Positions 62,901-64,000 of a stretch of 64,000 nucleotides of DNA are shown here, piece after piece. The notes under the pieces are model-generated. The model had not been told where the DNA came from and searched no databases. It was given only the letters and a program-made list of their open reading frames with translations. Origin of the DNA: Cavia porcellus. Taxonomy: Eukaryota > Chordata > Mammalia > Rodentia > Caviidae. Each line of letters begins with the position of its first letter. Positions within the stretch are counted from its first letter, which is position 1. The DNA is taken from positions 81,539,982-81,603,981 of the forward strand of contig NW_026947484.1 of the NCBI RefSeq assembly GCF_034190915.1. The letters run 5' to 3'. The position numbers and the translations under genes are program-made.

Positions 62901-63843
62901 ATATCTTAAATTATGCTTAACATAATTTAACATTATATTTAACATAATCTTTGTTTTGACACATCAGAGTATATGAAAACATAATCATTAATGATTTGTA
63001 TTTAAGCATGACTGTCTTGAAATGATTAAACTGGTTAACTAAAATATTTTATTACCTTTACCTGCTTTTTAAAAATGTTGCTACTAGAAATTACAAATAC
63101 ATAGCTTTAATTACATTGTTTGTTTTTGAGACAAAGGTCTTGCTGTGTAGTTTACTACGTAGTCCAAGCTGGCCTTGAACTCACAGTGATCCTCCTGCCT
63201 CAGCCTCCTCACTGCTGGCATGAGGCACCATGCCTGGCTATGAACTGTTTTGACTACACAGCATTGGTAGAGATGCTGCATAATGGTGGAGAGCACTGAT
63301 TCTTAGCTCAATGCCTTACTAGTTTTGTGACCTTGGGCAGGTGACAACTTCCCTGTGCCTTACTTTCCCACTGTGACATTTTCTGGGATTGCTCTGAGCA
63401 TTAAGTGGACTAACATGTTTGTACTGAATTGATAATATAAATGTGCTTTTGGACCCAGCACAAGAATCTGTGTAGTAAAGATTGTTAACTGTGAACAGGG
63501 CTCAGTAATTTGTTGGGATTTGGGACTTCTACTGACACTTATAATCCAGGTATACTTACACTTTCAGACTGTAGGAAAGTCCTATTTTTTTCTCTGGTCT
63601 TTCTTCTAACAACGTTTCAACATACACATTTGGGTCAGAAATTAGATGTGAACACCTAAAAGTTTTAGTCCACAGCAAAAAGTATAAGCAGGATATTAAG
63701 TGTTTTGATTTAATCCCTTCCCAGAAACATATACACTGTTTCCAAACCCATGTCTTCCTTTTTTATTATCACAGGTTCCCAATGCTCCACCTGCTTATGA
63801 GAAACTCTCTGGAGAACACTCACCACCACCCTATTCACCATGA
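47842..63843 (+). CDS. MLANA: Melan-A / MART-1, melanosomal membrane protein (spliced, 4 coding exons)
   Basis: The joined exons 47842-47918, 52919-53015, 62393-62506 and 63775-63843 give 118 codons plus TGA, the human length. All introns are GT-AG. The N-terminus starts [16 protein letters not shown]. Residues 27-48 form one hydrophobic membrane span ([12 protein letters not shown] then [10 protein letters not shown]), followed by the stop-transfer RRR. The C-terminus carries PPAYEKL and ends PPPYSP. There is no signal peptide, as in the family. Known role: a small type III membrane protein of early melanosomes and the trans-Golgi that supports PMEL stability and sorting and contacts GPR143. 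It is expressed in melanocytes and retinal pigment epithelium under MITF. The luminal N-terminus and membrane span are well conserved. The middle of the cytosolic tail (residues 63-92) is the most diverged part. No frameshift or premature stop is seen, so I infer a functional gene. Confidence 0.97.
48570..48700 (+). mobile_element. B1-type SINE in MLANA intron 2
   Basis: ctgggcacagtgggtggcac start and tatctcaaaataaaaataaa end. An (AAAG)n run and C tract follow at 48763-48800. Confidence 0.75.
48801..50565 (+). other. MLANA intron 2, mostly unrecognised
   Basis: Contains an A tract near 49026. No exon-like or young repeat sequence seen. Confidence 0.45.
50568..50647 (-). mobile_element. Old ID SINE, antisense
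   Basis: ggtactgggaatcaaactca and actgagctatatcctcagtc. Confidence 0.8.
50801..50910 (-). mobile_element. ID SINE, antisense, with target-site duplication
   Basis: Ends ctgagctaaatccccagccc. Flanked by tctctctcatttt at 50791 and 50911. Close to consensus. Confidence 0.95.
51655..51850 (+). mobile_element. MIR SINE
   Basis: 'acttcctggttgtgcagcct' then 'aaaatggacatcatacatat' and 'gtgcttagcagagtatctgg' follow the MIR consensus order. Confidence 0.75.
52395..52590 (+). mobile_element. MIR SINE
   Basis: 'aagtcacttactctctatct', 'gtgaaactaggaatgacaaa' and 'cacctggcttgtagtagatg' follow the MIR consensus order. Confidence 0.75.
52919..53015 (+). CDS. MLANA: MLANA exon 3: transmembrane segment
   Basis: The acceptor is gtatctctgccag and the donor is acg|gtgcgt (non-consensus G at +3 and C at +4, but usable). 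It encodes [22 protein letters not shown] and [10 protein letters not shown]: the single membrane helix and its cytosolic positive anchor. The nonamer AAGIGILTV is identical to the human HLA-A2 epitope at residues 27-35. The exon ends in phase 0. Confidence 0.96.
53168..53252 (-). mobile_element. ID SINE, antisense, with target-site duplication
   Basis: Flanked by cacaagtaggattt at 53154 and 53253. Inserted in the 3' UTR end of the RPS3A pseudogene, so it is younger than it. Confidence 0.95.
53266..54178 (-). pseudogene. RPS3A: RPS3A processed pseudogene (ribosomal protein S3A), interrupted by a SINE
   Basis: Antisense to MLANA inside intron 3. It is intronless and matches most of the 264-residue eS1/RPS3A protein. 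Recognisable stretches include [50 protein letters not shown] and [10 protein letters not shown]. The 5' UTR motif ctctctgagcagcac lies upstream of the former start (54154-54152). The 3' UTR with aataaat lies at the low-coordinate end. It is dead: there is a frameshift after GKNCLT, the stop codon is changed to CAA (53295-53293), internal codons are disrupted, and an ID SINE sits in the coding region at 53733-53820. Another ID element (53168-53252) sits at its 3' end. A B1 abuts the 5' end. No role for the pseudogene is implied. Confidence 0.93.
53733..53820 (-). mobile_element. ID SINE inside the RPS3A pseudogene, antisense to MLANA
   Basis: gtactggggatcaaactcac and gttgagctaaatcccccacc. It splits the RPS3A-like codons around WQTMIEAH. 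The flanking duplication is diverged. Confidence 0.92.
54181..54312 (-). mobile_element. B1-type SINE, antisense, abutting the RPS3A pseudogene
   Basis: T tract, gagacaaggtctcactgtgt and gcccaggctggcctcacact. Confidence 0.9.
54313..56760 (+). other. MLANA intron 3, mostly unique
   Basis: A (TTTA)n run lies at 54710-54735 and an MIR/L2-like end at about 55600-55670 (agcacagtgcctgatacata). AT-rich otherwise; no exon seen. Confidence 0.45.
56764..56845 (-). mobile_element. ID SINE, antisense
   Basis: gctgggtattgaactcatga and gctgagctaaatccctagtt. Confidence 0.85.
57246..57335 (-). mobile_element. ID SINE, antisense
   Basis: T tract, ggggaattgaactcaagacc and a decayed box A end. Confidence 0.85.
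57901..57995 (-). mobile_element. ID SINE, antisense, with 17-bp target-site duplication
   Basis: Flanked by tggctaagtgtattctt at 57885 and 57996. Nearly consensus. Confidence 0.96.
58165..58250 (-). mobile_element. Old ID-like SINE, antisense
   Basis: tgtactggaggttgaaccca and attgagctacatatatctct; decayed. Confidence 0.6.
58258..58355 (-). mobile_element. ID SINE, antisense, inserted into a B1-like SINE
   Basis: 20-T tract, accagggatcgaactcacaa, ends gctaaatccccagcccc. The following 58356-58425 (ctcctgccttagcctcccag) is the remaining half of an antisense B1. Confidence 0.9.
58735..59118 (+). mobile_element. Unassigned interspersed repeat R
   Basis: ttccctcaaagcttcatgtg start, gactatggattaaaacaagc, and aagtaattaagaca end. 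Inserted in the antisense L1. Confidence 0.6.
59488..59850 (-). mobile_element. Unassigned interspersed repeat R-like, antisense
   Basis: gttacttttctactgctcag, caactcaaaggaggaaagtt. The same type as 14698-15015, on the same strand. Confidence 0.5.
60405..60485 (-). mobile_element. ID SINE, antisense
   Basis: ggttccaggaattgaactta and gctgagctatatccctagct. Confidence 0.85.
60551..61324 (-). mobile_element. Unclassified retroposon, X-like, copy 3, with ~18-bp duplication
   Basis: actgtttcctaatttttt flanks both ends (60532 and 61325). Minus-strand A tail at the low-coordinate end. It shares with copies 1 and 2 the tail style (tgttttgttttgttctgctt) and T-rich body, but alignment by eye is weak. 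No frame is conserved. Confidence 0.7.
61612..61703 (+). mobile_element. ID SINE, the only sense-strand young copy in MLANA
   Basis: ggggctagggatttagctca, gtttgatccccggtaccgat and poly(A). Flanks aaatatatgta and aagtatatgta. Confidence 0.92.
61945..62016 (-). mobile_element. Old ID-like SINE, antisense
   Basis: 'cacccagggtctcatacatg' and 'actaagctatatccccagcc'; decayed. Confidence 0.65.
62018..62115 (-). mobile_element. ID SINE, antisense
   Basis: T-rich lead, ggtatcagggaccgaactca and gctgagctaaatccccagct. Confidence 0.92.
62160..62300 (-). mobile_element. MIR-like SINE, antisense
   Basis: 'cctattacagatggaaacac' and 'agcaagtaagtagtacaatc' resemble the MIR reverse complement, diverged. Confidence 0.5.
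62393..62506 (+). CDS. MLANA: MLANA exon 4: cytosolic tail
   Basis: The acceptor is aatttatatttcag and the donor is ctg|gtaggt. It has 38 codons, starting DKSLHARAQ and ending [10 protein letters not shown]. Both edges match the human exon (DKSLH and EKNCEP), while the centre has diverged strongly with no length change. Phase is 0 at both ends. Confidence 0.94.
63115..63242 (-). mobile_element. B1-type SINE in MLANA intron 4, antisense
   Basis: ttgagacaaaggtcttgctg, ccaagctggccttgaactca. Confidence 0.9.
63285..63440 (+). mobile_element. MIR SINE in MLANA intron 4
   Basis: 'ttgtgaccttgggcaggtga' and 'attgctctgagcattaagtg' follow the MIR order. Confidence 0.75.
63775..63843 (+). CDS. MLANA: MLANA exon 5: C-terminus with PPxY motifs, stop TGA
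   Basis: The acceptor is ttttttattatcacag. It encodes [20 protein letters not shown] then SP and TGA at 63841. PPAY and PPPY are WW-domain ligand motifs of the kind bound by NEDD4-family ligases (ITCH is reported for human Melan-A). The differences from human that I recall are the A-to-G and Q-to-H changes just before SPPPY. Confidence 0.96.
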   Translation, partial: VPNAPPAYEKLSGEHSPPPYSP

Positions 63844-64000
63844 GAGCCAATGAGCTGCCTGAGAAATGCTGAAATAATTTCCCTCACGCTTTAGTTTTGA
63901 GTCTAGGCATCAAATATTCTGCTTCAGGATGCTGTAACAACAATGTGTATCTCTAACAAGCCAGTGTAAACTTCTTTTTCTGTCTTTTTGAGACAGGGTT
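63844..64000 (+). other. MLANA: MLANA 3' UTR, cut by the window end
   Basis: This is sequence downstream of the stop. No AATAAA signal is seen before the window ends. The last ~20 bases (ctgtctttttgagacagggtt) are the start of an antisense B1-type SINE, so the UTR or its flank contains a SINE just past the edge. Confidence 0.7.

Noticed and set aside
1..64000. CRISPR array, operon, riboswitch or other prokaryotic system
   Set aside because: Spliced MLANA, poly(A) retroposons and mammalian SINEs show nuclear mammalian DNA; no regularly spaced direct-repeat array is present.

Overview
This is mammalian nuclear DNA. It has spliced exons, long AT-rich intergenic stretches, and several L1 lineages, ERV/LTR elements, MIRs, B1-type SINEs and tRNA-derived ID SINEs. 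Abundant ID elements with good A and B boxes, plus B1-type monomers with the tandem 'gccagcctgggctacatagtgagttcaaggccagcctg' style core, point to a rodent. The ID tail (gataaaaaggaaaaagac) is unlike mouse/rat; a castorimorph such as beaver or kangaroo rat is my guess, not a demonstrated assignment.

Only one functional protein gene can be supported: MLANA (Melan-A/MART-1), on the + strand. A likely non-coding exon 1 ends at 46150. Coding exons are 47842-47918, 52919-53015, 62393-62506 and 63775-63843. They join in frame to an intact 118-residue protein, the same length as human. The 3'UTR runs off the window end. From knowledge of human 9p24, the 46 kb upstream should correspond to the repeat-rich ERMP1-MLANA intergenic space. 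I find no other gene there.

Layout. 1-3.9 kb: decayed L1 (+) with an ID insertion. 3.9-9 kb: mostly unique or ancient DNA with SINEs and LTR fragments. 9-17.2 kb: a nested ERV complex. Two copies of one LTR family face each other in inverted orientation (9101-9563 and 16657-17169). Between them lie a decayed retroviral gag/protease remnant and a young element with 98%-identical LTRs (9717-10177, 13479-13885). That young element's interior is GC-rich, tandemly repeated and apparently non-coding. 17-23 kb: unique DNA plus SINEs. 23-34.4 kb: two more L1 stretches interrupted by LTRs, SINEs and two inverted copies of an unclassified retroposon. 34-46 kb: mostly unique DNA, scattered MIRs and LTRs, and a poly(T)-only insertion with a perfect duplication. 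46-64 kb: MLANA. Its intron 3 holds an RPS3A processed pseudogene and a long antisense L1 riddled with ID elements.

The window is best read as a tissue-restricted pigment-cell gene next to a retroelement-dense intergenic region. The most unusual item is the GC-rich non-autonomous LTR element at 9.7-13.9 kb. The clearest biology is the complete MLANA orthologue, with a conserved transmembrane segment and C-terminal PPxY motifs.
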